Position numbers and translations under genes: made by a program. Of a DNA stretch of 64,000 nucleotides, positions 47,118 through 59,503 are shown one piece after another (position 1 is the first letter of the stretch; each line of letters begins with the position of its first letter). The DNA is taken from assembly GCA_038373865.1 (NCBI GenBank), contig JAXGGA010003008.1:1-64000 (forward strand). Direction: 5' to 3'. The notes under the pieces are model-generated. The model made no database searches. It was not told the origin of the DNA and worked only from the letters and a program-made list of their open reading frames with translations. This stretch comes from Uloborus plumipes. Its lineage: Eukaryota; Arthropoda; Arachnida; Araneae; Uloboridae.

Positions 47118-48333
47118 TAAGCTATCAGAAACGATTGTCATTTAAGAGTTTTTACACCTCTGATGCTGAGAGGTGGAAAGCGCTTGGTGAGATAGCTCCT
47201 GGACTGCATTTAAGTGGCTGTTCTTCTTACTACTATTATATATACAAAAGTTTGTTTGGATGACTTATGGATGGAGCAATCAGTTGATAAGCAGTCCGAA
47301 AAAATTATCTTTTTAGCTAAGTCTTTTTTGAGCCTCTGTCGCCGGGCGACATAAAGCACATGTTCTGACAGCTTCTGGGGTGCAGTAAAATAGGTTGTAA
47401 ATACAGAAACAATAATGGATGATTAATGGTAGGTACTTATTATTATTATTTTTTTTTTTTTGTATTTTATAATAAAAAAACTTAATAAATTCAAAAATTT
47501 GCTTATTTATTGCCTTTAAGGCGGAACAGAGTGCGCCAGGTCAGCTAGTCACATATAAATTTCAAGGGAAGTAACGCGTTTGTTTATAATTTACTTCACA
47601 AAAAAGTCAAATAACACTCAACGCACCGCTAACTTACGACCTGTTTACTGCGCTCCGGAAGCTGCCAGAACGCGTGCTTTATGTCGCTCAGCCATGGAGG
47701 TGTCAAAAAAGGCTTAGTAAAAAGGCTTAGCCAAGAATACAGAAAAGCTGGTAGCTAAATAGATAATTTGCAATAAAAACATATTGCGGTCCTAAATTGA
47801 GATAAAAACTATCCTATCATTTAAGTTGGATCAAACTGAAACTACATGCAAAATTTGGTTAAAATCGGTTCAGTAGCTGAGGAGTCCATTGACCACAAAC
47901 ACAGGGACACGTAATTTTTATATATTAAGATATGTGGTGGTCATGCAGTTGTCAGGAATGATGAATAATGACTAAAATATTAAGTGAATTATTTTAATTT
48001 AATGTAACTACTAATTATTTACGACACTGAACTATTTACCAGACTTTACTAAACAAACACATTAACATGGAGAAATGCAGCCGTCTGCTGCTATTATTTT
48101 TAACGTCGCACGGTATTACGTATATTCATCTCTGACCACCATCTCGTTCGTCTCGGTAGCATCTTCTTCCGTTCTGCAGCTGCATAGGTGAATGCCGCCA
48201 AAGGTGGGCCTCTCGGCTTCCTTCATCTCCAGTTTGGCGCATTACAACTTTTATTAAAAAGCATCGGTCGAGGGGTGAGGTCCGAGGGGGCTATCATCAG
48301 GCACCATGTATATATATATATATATATACATAC

Positions 48334-49483
48334 TAGCTGACCCGGCGAACTCTGTCCCGCCTTAAAGGCAATAAATAAGCAAATTTTTGAATTTATTAAG
48401 TTTTTTTTATTAGAAAATACAAAAAAAAAATTTAAGTACCTACATTAATCATCCATTATTGTTTCTGTATTTACAACCTATTTTACTGCATTCCAGAAGC
48501 TGTCAGAACATGTGCTTTAATTCGCCCGGCGACAGAGGCTCAAAAAATGCTTTGTTAAAAAGATAATTTTTTCAGACTGCTTATCAACTGACTGCTCCAT
48601 CCATAAATCCATCCAAACTAACATTTGTATATACAATAGTAGCAAGAACAGTCACTTAAATACAGTCCAGGAGCTATCCCACCAAGTGCTTTCTACTTCT
48701 CAGCCTCAGAGGCGTAAAAACTCTTAAACGACAATCGTTTCTGACAGCTTATCAAATCTAAATTTCAAGGGAAGTAACGCGTTTGTTTATAATTTACTTC
48801 ACAAAAAAGTCAAATAACACTCAACGCACCGCTAACTTACAAACTGTTTACTGCGCTCCGGAAGCTGTCAGAACATGTGCTTTAATTCGCCCGGCGACAG
48901 AGGCTCAAAAAATGCTTTGTTAAAAAGATAATTTTTTCAGACTGCTTATCAACTGACTGCTCCATCCATAAATCCATCCAAACTAACATTTGTATATACA
49001 ATAGTAGCAAGAACAGTCACTTAAATACAGTCCAGGAGCTATCCCACCAAGTGCTTTCTACTTCTCAGCCTCAGAGGCGTAAAAACTCTTAAACGACAAT
49101 CGTTTCTGACAGCTTATCACATCTAAATTTCAAGGGAAGTAACGCGTTTGTTTATAATTTACTTCACAAAAAAGTCAAATAACACTCAACGCACCGCTAA
49201 CTTACAAACTGTTTACTGCGCTCCGGAAGCTGCCAGAACGTGTGCTTCATGTCGCTCAGTCATGGAGGTGTCAAAAAAGGCTTAGTCAATAAGTCATTTT
49301 AGCTAAATGGATAATTTGCAATAAAAAATATATTGCGGTCCTAGATTGAGATAAAAACTATCCTATCATTTAAGTTGGACCAAACTGAAACTGCGTGCAA
49401 AATTTGGTTAAAATCGGTTCAGTAGCTGAGGAGTCCATTGGCCACAAACGCAGGGAAACGTAATTTTCATATATTAAGATGTA
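48334..49483 (+). repeat. Family G repeat, simple arrangement
   Basis: Head CTAGCTGACCCGGCGAACTC, tail block with AATGGACTCCTCAGC text (on the minus strand) and end TATATTAAGAT. Its interior is tandemly duplicated: 48496-48860 and 48861-49225, a 365 bp period, almost identical. Confidence 0.8.
48496..49225. repeat. 365 bp tandem duplication
   Basis: Two nearly identical units beginning GAAGCTGTCAGAACATGTGC. The duplication spans the junction of head and tail blocks of the family G repeat and looks recent. Confidence 0.9.
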
Positions 49484-49505
49484 TGTTTATGTGTGTACAT
49501 ATGTA

Positions 49506-50288
49506 TGTCGGGACGCGGAGTCCTCGGCGACGGACTGCGTTCGATGTGTGTTGCGTGTGATGGCCTCGCATTCACAGAATCCAAGGCCATCTTGTAGAAG
49601 TAGAAGCTCCCTTCACGTTGGAATGTTGCATTGAACACAGAAGTATGGCGATGCAGAAATAACTAATTCGTCAAGTTGAAAAACAATGTTAATTTATTTA
49701 AAACTTCAAAAACATAGATCGACTACAGTAACTATTGAAACTTAAATTAATAAAAGCATCAAATTAAATATTGCTGTGTTAGGTGACTCGTGCCTAATAT
49801 TAACTGAGCTCGGCATCATTCTATTCTAATGCAAGCTTAACAGCCAAAGCACAGATGCCACGAGCGAGACGAGTCATCCTACACCAGCCCACAACTAAAA
49901 ATCAAAACACGAAAACAAACAAGCAAGTCTAAGCAAGCCGGAGAGAGAGAGTAAACAAGCGAGTGGCAAGCTAACACCCTACGCCGCCTTAAATAGGACA
50001 CACATCCGTCTACAGCGCATGCCCAGTAAGGCGGAGCGCGCGATCATCAGTTTCGTGATCGTTCTCGAACATTCCATGGTGTTCCAAGCGCGGGAAAAAC
50101 TACGGCACTGCCTATGACGTCACAGCAGCGTTCTCGCCGGAGACTTAGAACGAATCCAAATTGGCGGATCGCTTTCAATCAGCTGTGCGTTAAACTTAGC
50201 GGTAAAAACACCAACACGTAAGTTTTATCATTTGTATTTAGACGAGGTGATGAGAATACTTTTATGATTAGGCATTTTATGACTATCA
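49506..50288 (-). mobile_element. Probable 3' LTR of the Copia element
   Basis: In minus orientation this block would start TGATAGTCATAAAATGCC right after a purine tract (AGAAGGGAGGG, at about 50291-50302) and end ...CCCGACA near 49506. That is the expected place of a polypurine tract and 3' LTR downstream of pol. The second LTR is missing, so the ends cannot be confirmed. Confidence 0.5.
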
Positions 50289-50807
50289 TTAGCCCTCCCT
50301 TCTCATCACATCGTCTAATTAAAAATTTCAAAAGATCATACATAAATAAAAAATTTTCTTACTCAAAAATAAGTTCATATTTTAAGAACTTTAGCCCAAT
50401 GTTAATTCAAGTTAATAATTTTCAAAAACATGTTAAATTACCAGACCAAATTCAGATTTCAATTATCTTACATCTATTACAGATGCTCAATCTCATAAAT
50501 CTACTGAAGAACATGATCTGAAACACATTTAACAATAACAACAAATATCAATCTTAATTTCCATCTTAGTTAACAAAATTCATTTTTCCAGATCGTTGGC
50601 AGTCCACAGGAAAATGTCCTTTTACATTTTTCAAAAAGAGTCCGGCTATCATGGCAATTGTCCAAAAAATCATGGGTTCTTTTACACTTATTCATAACTT
50701 TACAATCAATTTGGAAATAAAAAAAACAAACACAAGTAACTGTTCAAAATCAGCATTATTCTTTTTAAATTCACATTAGGCATTTCTCTTAAAGACTTAT
50801 TAAAAAT

Positions 50808-53705
50808 TCACAATTTTACATTTGATTCGAAAAACATTTCAAAAAATCTTTGCAGTTCGCGGTGAGTAGGTGGCTTCGTGAAAATGTCGGACAAGTTAGA
50901 TTTACTTTCTACATAATTAACACTGAAAATATTCTTATAAATTAAGTCTCTAATAAAAAACAGCTTTACGTCAATATGCTTGCTTCTATGATTTTCTATG
51001 GGTGATTTCACAAAATCTAATGACGCTTGATTATCAACATATATTATGGCTTTACATTTTGATTTTTCAACAACTTTACTTTTTATACATTCATCGAGAA
51101 TTCTGTCAAACCACATAGTTTCTTTTGCAGTTTCTGTTAACGCGATGAACTCAGACTCCATGGTGGAAAGACTTACACTTTTCTGTTTGAATGTCCTCCA
51201 CTCTAGAGGTGCATTATCCAACATTAGTATTTGACCCCCCAAAGATGTCCTGTCATCGTGATTTGCCGCATAGTCTGCATCAGAAAAAGCCACAATTTGA
51301 ATTTTGCTACATTTCAATCTTAATTTTAAGTTACGTGATTGATATACATATCCAAATAATTTAACTAATCCATTCCAATGATTTTTCCCTGGGTTGTTTT
51401 GAAATTGACTAAACAAATTTACAGCGTAAGCAATATCAGGTCGAGTTCTATTAGCGATGAACGCTAAACATCCTAGCAAATTTCGATAAGGATATGCCGA
51501 CATTTCAGAAATTTCACTTTGGGATTTTGGACAATCAGAATTCGAATAAACGGTGCCTTTACTAATCGGAAGAGAAGATATTGGAAATTTAAATTTACTG
51601 AATTTGTCATTTACTTCGCTAATGTAAGAAGATTGGTGTAAATACAAATCTTTACCTTTAATTTCAAATTCTACACCTAACAATTTCTTCGTACTTCCGA
51701 GTACTTTCAAATCAAAATATTTACTTAACGAATTAATGGCACCATTTATCTGACATTCTTTTTGTCCAAAAATCACAATATCATCGACATATACAAGTAA
51801 AATTACACTAGAGTTGAAATAAACACAATTGCAAGATTTAAATTTCTCAAAACCAATTTTCAACAAAATTTGATCCAATTCAAAATACCATAATCTGCCA
51901 CTTTGATGCAAGCCATATATTGCTTTATTTAGTCTACAGTAATAATTTTCCCTGCCTTTTTCCTCAAATCCAGGAGGCTGACGCATAAAAATTATTTCGT
52001 CTATCGGGGCATATAAGTATGCACTTTTAACATCACATTGGACGTTTTTCCAATTTTCACAACTTACTAAAAATGAAAAGAAGAATCTTATAATTCCAAA
52101 ATTTACAACCGGGCTATAGGTCTCCTCATAATTTAGAAATTTAACCTGATTCATCCCGTTTGCTACAAGCCTGGCCTTATAAGACACAATATCACCCTTA
52201 TGATCCCTTTTTAGAGTGTATACCCAGCGCGAGCCAACCGGAATCACATTTTCAGGTAATTTAGCCAAAGTCCAGACCTCCCGTTGCTTCATAATTTCAA
52301 TTTCTTGTTCCATGGCTTTTTGCCAATTCTCCCTTTCCTTTACTTTTAATGATTGTTTGTAAGTATTTGGAATTATAATTTCATTCTCTAGTCATAACTT
52401 ATTATCCACCCGAGAACATACAAAAACATTATTTACTTCTCCCTCTGTTAAATCTTTTCCTTGAAAACTAAATAATTTTGAATCATAAGCTATATTATTT
52501 TTCGTACAATATTTTTGAACGTCATGATTAGATCTCAATCTTTTCTTTTCCCCCTTTTCAAAATAATATACGTCGTTCCTAGTACCGTCTTTCCTTTTTA
52601 CGACTTTTCTAACCCATATAGCATCCCGTAAAGGCAAATCATTTCCACTATCTGATTCTAATTCACTTTCACTCCCAGCCGAGCTCTCTGAATCTGAAGA
52701 ACCTGAACTTATCCGTCCTCCTGCTCTATCATCTTCGCTCTCTGTTATAGCCGGCGTTTGTGCCATTTCCCAATTTAGAACCAGATCATTATCTTCACCC
52801 TTTTCAGGAAAATCAGCCTTGTACATGGTATTTTCTTTGAAAGACACGTTTATCGACTCTTATTACTTTATTACTTTCGGGGAGATAAATTCTGTAACCC
52901 TTTCTATGAAATGCATAACCTATCAGAACCCCTTTTTCTGCTTTCATATCTAGTTTTCTTCTTAGTTGTTTTGGCACTCCTACATACGTTATGGTACCGA
53001 AAGCTCTTAGGTGATTTATTGAAGGTTTACGCCTTACATACAATTCAAAAGGAGTTTTTACTTGATTAGTGTGGCATATTCTGTTCCACGTGTATGCGAA
53101 GTATAGCATTGCCTCAGGCCAAAAACTTTGTGGTAATCCGCTATCATTTAAAATTACACGCGTAATATCTCCGATAGTTCTATTAAAATTTTCAGCTGTC
53201 CCGTTTTGTTCTGGAGTATATCTTTCAGTTAACTCATGTTCGATGCCTTTCTTTTCTAAAAACCCATCTAGTTCATCGTTTACAAATTCACCCCCGTTAT
53301 CTGTTCTGATGGCCCTTACTTCTTTCCCGATGAATTTTTCTGCTCTAATGATATGTCTTATCAGTATTTCTGAAACTTGGCTTTTTCTTTTAATGGGATA
53401 TACTGAGCATCTTTTAGAAAAATCATCAATTACTGATACAAAATACATTTCACCATTTCTTCCCTCTACATTGCAAGGACCCCATACATCACTGAATAGC
53501 AAATCTAATGGCCTCTTGGATTTTGTAATTCCCGTAGGTTTGAAACTTACTCCCTTGAACTTTCCGAGCCTGCAAGGATCACAATCTACTTTAACATTTT
53601 TAAGCTTTGGCAGCCCTTTTACCGCGTCATTATCAGCAGTTCTTTTAATGCTGTCTGTGCCTACATGCCCGAATCTTTTATGCCAAGTTATGCCAAGACC
53701 CATTT
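50808..53705 (-). pseudogene. Copia (Ty1) retrotransposon pol, 5'-truncated
   Basis: Reading leftward: an integrase zinc-binding region (WHKRFGH ... CDPCRLGK), the integrase core with DVWGP, RTDNGGEFV and YTPEQNGTAENFNRT, a linker rich in acidic and serine residues, reverse transcriptase with DVKSAYLYAPI and LLVYVDDIVIF, then RNase H with SDADYAANHDDRTSLGG and HIDVKLFFIRD. The order integrase before reverse transcriptase is specific to Copia. There is a frameshift near 52830 and an in-frame TGA at 52392; gag and protease are absent. It lies antisense to CAD and stops about 20 bases from exon 12. Confidence 0.92.
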
Positions 53706-53721
53706 TCTCCTTCCCTTTCAG

Positions 53722-53898
53722 ACGGCCAAGGAGTTCTGCGAGCAGGTGGGCTACCCCTGCCTGGTGCGTCCGTCCTACGTGCTGAGCGGGGCCGCCATGA
53801 ACGTCGCCCACTCCCACCAGGACCTGGAGACCTACCTGAAGGAGGCCACGGCCGTCGGCACCGTCGTCGTCATCTCCAAGTTCGTCATGGACGCCAAG
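53722..53898 (+). CDS. CAD: CAD exon 12: second ATP-grasp domain
   Basis: Fifty-nine codons, phase 0, acceptor CTTCCCTTTCAG, donor GTGGGT. Protein [20 protein letters not shown] and [20 protein letters not shown], ending [30 protein letters not shown] is the nucleotide loop of the second ATP-grasp with its conserved arginine. Very GC-rich. Only about 20 bases of non-Copia sequence separate it from the retrotransposon, so its branch point must lie in Copia-derived DNA or within that short tract. Confidence 0.95.
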
Positions 53899-53979
53899 GT
53901 GGGTGGACGCCTCCCGAATACCGAATGCCTGCTGCTTTCTGGTTCCTAGCGCAGAGCAAAGTTCACAAGCACTGCCATC

Positions 53980-54386
53980 AGGGGTGATTGTGTTCCGGTA
54001 TTTTCATGATCGATTCCGGTATTTTCATGGTCGAAAATACCGGAAATAAAATATTTTTAATTATGCTTTTGTCTTCCCACCTTCGGTATTTTTTTTCCCC
54101 CGAATTTTCGGTGATTTTGCGATAATTACTAATAATATTCATCCAGCAATAATGTTAAGATGCCATTCTATTGTTTTTGACTAGAAACTGTTTGAAACTA
54201 TGCGAATGTATGAAATGTGTCTTGTTTGTTTATGAAAGACAGTTTATTATTAAATATGTATAATTATAAAATTAGGTGTGCTTAAATAATAGGAGCCTTG
54301 GTTTTTTGAAAAAAGCACCCCCCCCCCCCACACACACTTCTCTTCAAAACTTTCAGGTATTTTTTCATGAACGCACAATCACCCCT
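53980..54386. mobile_element. Small hAT element (AGGGGTGATTGTG ends)
   Basis: 407 bp, ends AGGGGTGATTGTG / CACAATCACCCCT (one mismatch region), flanks CTGCCATC (53972-53979) and GTGCCATC (54387-54394). Starts 81 bases after the exon 12 donor. Confidence 0.75.
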
Positions 54387-54420
54387 GTGCCATCTATTTG
54401 AGTTCTTCGAGAAAGAGATA

Positions 54421-55239
54421 CAGTCGAACCCCGCTATAACGAACCCTCAACGGACCGACCTGAATGATCTTTATAACCGGGGCTTCGCTATATCCGATTT
54501 CCCAAAAAAAAAAAATCGGAATTCGGTAACATGCTACAATAATGAGCATTATAACTGCATTATGTCTTCATTAATAGCAAAAGTAATAAATTAAAGTATA
54601 AAGAAATAATTGGTAATGATATTTTAATGGAATCACGATTCTTCCAAGTCGTGGCCGCAGTAGATTTCGAGAGGGAAAATTTCTCGCAAAGTGACGCTTG
54701 GGTTTCGCTAATTTCTAGTTTTTTGAACCTTTTTTTCCGCAGAAAATGCCTGCCGTTTATTTCCGCTAGCTATGATGATTACTGCAAAGTTCACTCTTAT
54801 CACTATCAGCAAAGCAATGGAAGAAAGACTAAAAATCAGAACAAACGCTTGAATGACCAATAATCTCGTCCTTTGACCAAAACCAGTTGAAATTTGAGGG
54901 AGCTAGTGGCTCCTTCCTCCCTCCCCCTTTGAAGAAAGAGCTGCATATCAAACGGAACAATAAGGGGGGTATGTAGTTTGGACTGGGCTATTTCAGAGAA
55001 AAAGATGTAAGCATTGTAGAAAATGGTGTTTGCTGACAGAACAATCGCTAAAGAATGTCATTGGGACACTGCAGAAAAAAAACTTGAAATTTCAGACATT
55101 TTAGGAACATTATAGCCAATTTTCCAGGGTTTGTGGATCGTTATAAGCGTACAAAATTACATTAATGAAATAGGGTTTCAGTTCGGACCAATTAAAAAGT
55201 TCGCTATTACCGGTGGTTCGCTATAGAGGGGTTCGACTG
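54421..55239. mobile_element. Tigger/pogo-type MITE
   Basis: 819 bp, TA on both sides, ends CAGTCGAACCCCGCTATAAC and its counterpart TATAGAGGGGTTCGACTG. No transposase frame. Confidence 0.88.
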
Positions 55240-56298
55240 TATTAACAATTGGTTCATTTCTGAATTTAAATTTAAAAATTAACCAATCAGAAAATGTAAG
55301 TAGAATATTGTTTGGATCCATCGCCAATAGCTGCAAAATGTCGTCTTTGGTTCACAAAGCACTGCCATCTCTTCAAGAAATAGAAATTAACGCTTTGTTT
55401 ATTTCTAAATTTAAATTTTAAAATTTACCAACCAAAAAAATTATTCGAGTATTGTTTGGATTTATGACCATAACAGCGGCTTTATCGGATTGCCGCAAGG
55501 TGGCGCTTAAAGTGGAACCTATGTCAACGGTAGTGAAGCAAATGTAGTAGGCATTTAGTATTCAGGAGGCGGTGATGGCGGTCAATGTTAAAAACTGGTC
55601 TACCGACCAGTCTGTTCGGCACTCTCTGCTTCTCCGAGACGATATCTGCCTCCGGTTCGGTTACTTCCCATTCAAGACTGACGAGGATGAAGCTGGATGG
55701 AGTAACCAAAATGGAGTAACTCTCTGGATGGAGTAACCAAGCTTGCGGTGCCTTGCACGCTTATGTTTCGTATCATTTTAACCCTCATGGGTTCCTTGGG
55801 GTCATATGTGACCCCGATGCAATTTCTGTTTAATATAAATCATGTTTTTTCAGGTCTGTAACGGTTGTAAATACTGCCGTGGGCAGGTAAAGGGCAGTAA
55901 CTGCAAATTTTTCGATTTTCATTTTTTTGCATTTTTGAATGCTATGTTACATTAGTTTTATGGTACAAGCATCTTTTTTTGGTTTCCGATGAAAAAAACC
56001 TATTTTTTAACCAATGGTAATTAGCAGTAACTGCATTTTTCGTTGCTGTGGGCAGGTAAACGGCAGTATCTGCATGTCTGCGGGATGAACATAATATGAA
56101 TCGCTGTGCAAAACTTGCATCAAGCCGCAAAAATCGTTTTCCTCTGTACTTAAACTGAGCAAAAGTAGAGGTGCCCTAATGGGAGGTCACGGGAGGTCAT
56201 TGGTTGCACTTGAATGTTCCCAAGGGGGTGTTTTATTCCTTTTGGGGGTGAATCAGTGTTAATATCAAAGCAGACTTAAGTGATACAAATTGGCGTTA

Positions 56299-57306
56299 CC
56301 ACTTGGCGATATATCGCCAAGCTTTTAGTCGCCAAGTGCTTGTCGCCAACTTGGTGACATATCGCCAAATTGGCGACAAATTTGGCGAAAAAATTATTTT
56401 ATGAGTTAGGGTTCAATTTAGCGCTATTGGCGGTATTTTGCGAAAAATCCACTGAATGATGTTAAAATCGGCGATATTTAGAAAATGAATTGTTGTAAAT
56501 CATTTTTTGCTTTGTTTCGTGGTACATTTGGGGCGTAAATGTTTGAATTGTCATCTTGCTCATTCCAAGCATTATTTTAACACTTACGGAATCTACTAAA
56601 AAAATGTACACGTAAAAGGAAGTAGTGTGGGGTCCATACCACATGTTTTTCTTTCAAATAAAGTTTCTCTCCACTAGCAGACAATATTTTTCACGATTTC
56701 AAAGATACACAAGCCAAACTTGGCAGACGACAAACAAAAATGCAGCAATGAAATGATTTTATTTACATTGTTTTGTTTTCTTTTAATTACAGTTGCTTTC
56801 ATACTAACAGACGATAGTTTTTGCAGTTTAATCCCTAGCTGTTGCATCTTTAACAGTAATATGAAAAAAATCGTCAGCACAACAAGCATTTCAAGCGCTC
56901 TTTTTCTCAAAGTGATTTCTTATTTTGATGCAAAGTACAAAGCATTTATTGATTTGTAGTAATTTTAAAACATCTGGTGTGCACGCCACACTACTTCCTT
57001 TTACGTTTAAATTCCATAATAAATGCCTCAAGTGTTAAAATAGTGCATTAGTGTGAGCAAGATAACAATTCAAACATTTACATCCCTAGTTTGTCACGAA
57101 TCAATGCAAAATAATGTTTTACAATGATTTATTTTCTAAATATCGCCGATTTTAACATGATTCAGTGATTTTTTCGCAAAATGTGCCCAATAGCGCCAAA
57201 TTGAATCCAAATTTTAAAAAAAAATAATAATTTTTTTGCCAAATTTGTCGCCAACTTGGAGGCAAACACTTGGCGACCAAAAGTTTGCCGATATATCGCC
57301 AAGTGG
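56299..57306. mobile_element. Foldback MITE (CCACTTGGCGATATATCGCC ends)
   Basis: 1008 bp. Ends are exact 20 bp inverted repeats and the arms stay similar for about 340 bp inward (for example CGGCGATATTTAGAAAATGA against TCATTTTCTAAATATCGCCG-like text). Target duplication unclear. Confidence 0.82.
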
Positions 57307-57485
57307 TTGCACCAGATGATATCACTCAATCTGCATTGAAATTAACATTGATTTACCCCACAAAGGTGTAAGAGACCCCCTTGAGATTATTCGAATGCAA
57401 CCACAAGGGGAGGTGCACAACGACCACCCTCAGAGCCTACATACCAAACTAGAAGCTTCTACGGCATATAGTTTTTTAATTATGC

Positions 57486-57551
57486 AACATACATACATAC
57501 ATACATACGCACATACATACAAACATACATACATACATACGCACATGCATA
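57486..57551. repeat. CATA microsatellite
   Basis: Imperfect tetranucleotide run with interspersed CGCA and CAAA variants. Confidence 0.95.
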
Positions 57552-58056
57552 CGTACATTCAGACGTCACGAGAAATCTCGTAATTAACTGGGGCATGGTC
57601 GAAAAGGACATTTTGGCTGCTTATATATTAGTAGGTACATATGCATGTGCTGATAGGTCAAAAAAACTACTCAACATTCATTCGGGGGTGAGCAAATTCA
57701 AAATTTAGACCGAATTTTGAGTGAAATTTTCTTTATGACCACAATACTTCTTTTACAAAGTAAAAGGAAGTAAAAATGGCTGAAGAATCATCAAGTTTTG
57801 CTTCATATTTTCCATAATACAATACAGCTCATTATACTTTTTAATTATATTTTGCGTTCGTTTATATTAGATCTATATCGAGTGGATACACGGTATTTAT
57901 GTATATTTTTAAATAAAACATATCATTCACAATGCAATAATATATTTCGTAATAACATATCTACTCCGCATGTTGTCGAATATGTAAATACTGGACATTT
58001 AGTAGCATACTGTGCAGTTACTGCCGACTGCCAGTCAATTCCGCATGACAATTATA

Positions 58057-58975
58057 CAGGGTGTCCGCGCATATGGAAAGTCATGGAAAGTCAGGGAAAG
58101 TCATGGATTTCAAATATGATCGAAATTGGTCATGGAAAGTCATGGATTTCAGCGAAAAATGTCCAAAAGTCATGGAAAATGACTGTTTATCATGGATTTT
58201 AGCGCTCCGGACCGATTGAAATTTTTCCCGCGATCTCGGAAGAACGAAAACACTTCCGCCGTCATTCTACTTCGTTATTGGGTGCAATCTGATTTGTCAA
58301 TTACAATTTCCAACAAGTTGCATTGTGTTGACCAATCAGATGAATTCTCAACGTTAAAACCGTGAGCCTTCATCTGATAAAATATGACCTTGAACGACAA
58401 AAAGATAGACTCGATGGTTTTTTTGATGATTTTTTTCCCCGGCATAGGCAGATTTGCCTTTTACATTTGGTCTCATCCCCCCCCCCTACCCGCTTCATTT
58501 GATTCCTTTTTCCTTTCGAGGAGTTTTATGCAAAAGAAAAACAAATTAAAAAACGATGTTGAATTTTAAAGAATCGTGTAGGTAGGGGGGGGGGGTGGCA
58601 GGAACTCAACGAGTTCCGTTTTGAAGTCAGATTTCGCCTCACTCATATCAGGATCTAAACTTACAGTAAAATTTATGGACAGACAATTCATTGCTACATG
58701 AAAGTACGTTTGACGACAAGCACGGTAGGGAGGAGGGTGTCGGTAGGAAAAGATCGTTTTTTGACCTCAAAAGCGAACGGACTTCTGTTGCTGTGAAACG
58801 CAGTAGCCATGTTTGGTCATTTGCTTTGCAAGATAGAATATTAAGTGCATAATTTTCCAAAAACAAAGCGGAGTTCGTTTTTTTTTTTTTTTAGTCATGG
58901 AAAATAGTTCGCAAAATTCATGGAAAGTCAGGGAAAGTCATGGAATTGAAAAGTCCAGGTTGAGCAGATACCCTG
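58057..58975. mobile_element. Inverted-end element with GTCATGGAAA repeats
   Basis: 919 bp between CAGGGTGTCCGCGC and ATACCCTG, flanked by ATTATA on both sides (58051-58056, 58976-58981). Near both ends the phrase AGTCATGGAAAGTCAGGGAA recurs in direct orientation. Superfamily uncertain. Confidence 0.65.
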
Positions 58976-59503
58976 ATTATAGTGAAAAGGGCAGGTAAAC
59001 GGCAGTATTTGCTTTACCTCTCTCTGCGCTTGCAAAATCAAAATTCAATCGATTACCCAAAAAATATATCGGTATAAACATATAGTATCGCCTATGTTCG
59101 AAGTTCAATGTTTTATTGATCTTTGTGGGAAATCAAAAACGCGTTTCTTCAATTATCTCGAAAACTCATTTTTGCAGATACTGCCGTTTACCTGCCCACG
59201 GCGGAATAAATCTACAGTTATTGTAAGTTTTGCTCTAAAATTTAAATTTTTAATGCATAAACTAAATTTTACTTTGATTGTGTCTTTTTATTTTTATTTT
59301 TTCAGCATTAAAAAGTGTGTGAACTTAAATAACGCATGTAACATTCAATAATCATAATAATTTAATTAAAGAAAGCATTGGGGTCGTTTATGACCCCAAG
59401 GATCTTGAGTGTTACTGAAATGGGAGGGACCCACGAAAGTTAATGAAAGAGAGAACTGTCGGTGAAGATGCTTTTTTTTCAAGAGCCGTGTTCACGCTTT
59501 CAG

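Larger units (their letters stand above)
43098..47947 (+). repeat. Family G composite repeat, copy 2
   Basis: Same order as copy 1: forward head (43098-43510), reverse tail (43511-43884), reverse head (47116-47550), forward tail (47551-47930), then the same ATGTGGTGGTCATGCA flank. The difference is that a family E element (43885-47117) has entered the middle of the reversed unit. The identical architecture and flank show that copies 1 and 2 arose by duplication of the already nested composite. Confidence 0.75.
38117..53721 (+). other. Intron 11 (15.6 kb)
   Basis: Phase 0 and the longest intron. It starts with hairpins and TA runs, passes through a deep nest of repeats (39077-49483), and ends with a truncated Copia element that runs to within about 20 bases of the acceptor. 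A single hAT-like end (CAGGGCTGGCCTTAGC) lies at 42555. Bases 47948-48300 are less AT-rich, begin TGTCAGGAATG, and may be an LTR fragment. Bases 50290-50800 show nothing beyond the Copia 3' untranslated region. Confidence 0.85.
55782..59411. mobile_element. 3.6 kb TTAA-type element with GGGGTCA ends
   Basis: TTAA (55778-55781) precedes CCCTCATGGGTTCCTTGGGG; the far end mirrors it as ACCCCAAGGATCTTGAGTGT followed by TAC, a decayed TTAA. Just inside each end is a small palindrome (GGGGTCATATGTGACCCC, GGGGTCGTTTATGACCCC). Motif GGCAGGTAAACGGCAGTA occurs at least three times and once inverted. Two other elements are nested within it. No transposase recognised. Confidence 0.6.
53899..59503 (+). 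other. Intron 12
   Basis: Phase 0, 5.6 kb. Contains a small hAT, a Tigger-type MITE, and a 3.6 kb GGGGTCA-ended element that itself hosts a hairpin MITE, a CATA microsatellite and a GTCATGGAAA-rich element. Bases 55240-55775 show a short repeat (CTGGATGGAGTAACCAA at 55694 and 55724) and nothing else. Confidence 0.85.

Noticed and set aside
53704..53817. Upstream part of the minus-strand frame that runs into Copia integrase ([20 protein letters not shown]...)
   Set aside because: This part is only the antisense reading of exon 12 and its acceptor. Copia-like residues start near 53705, so the apparent start codon is an artefact.
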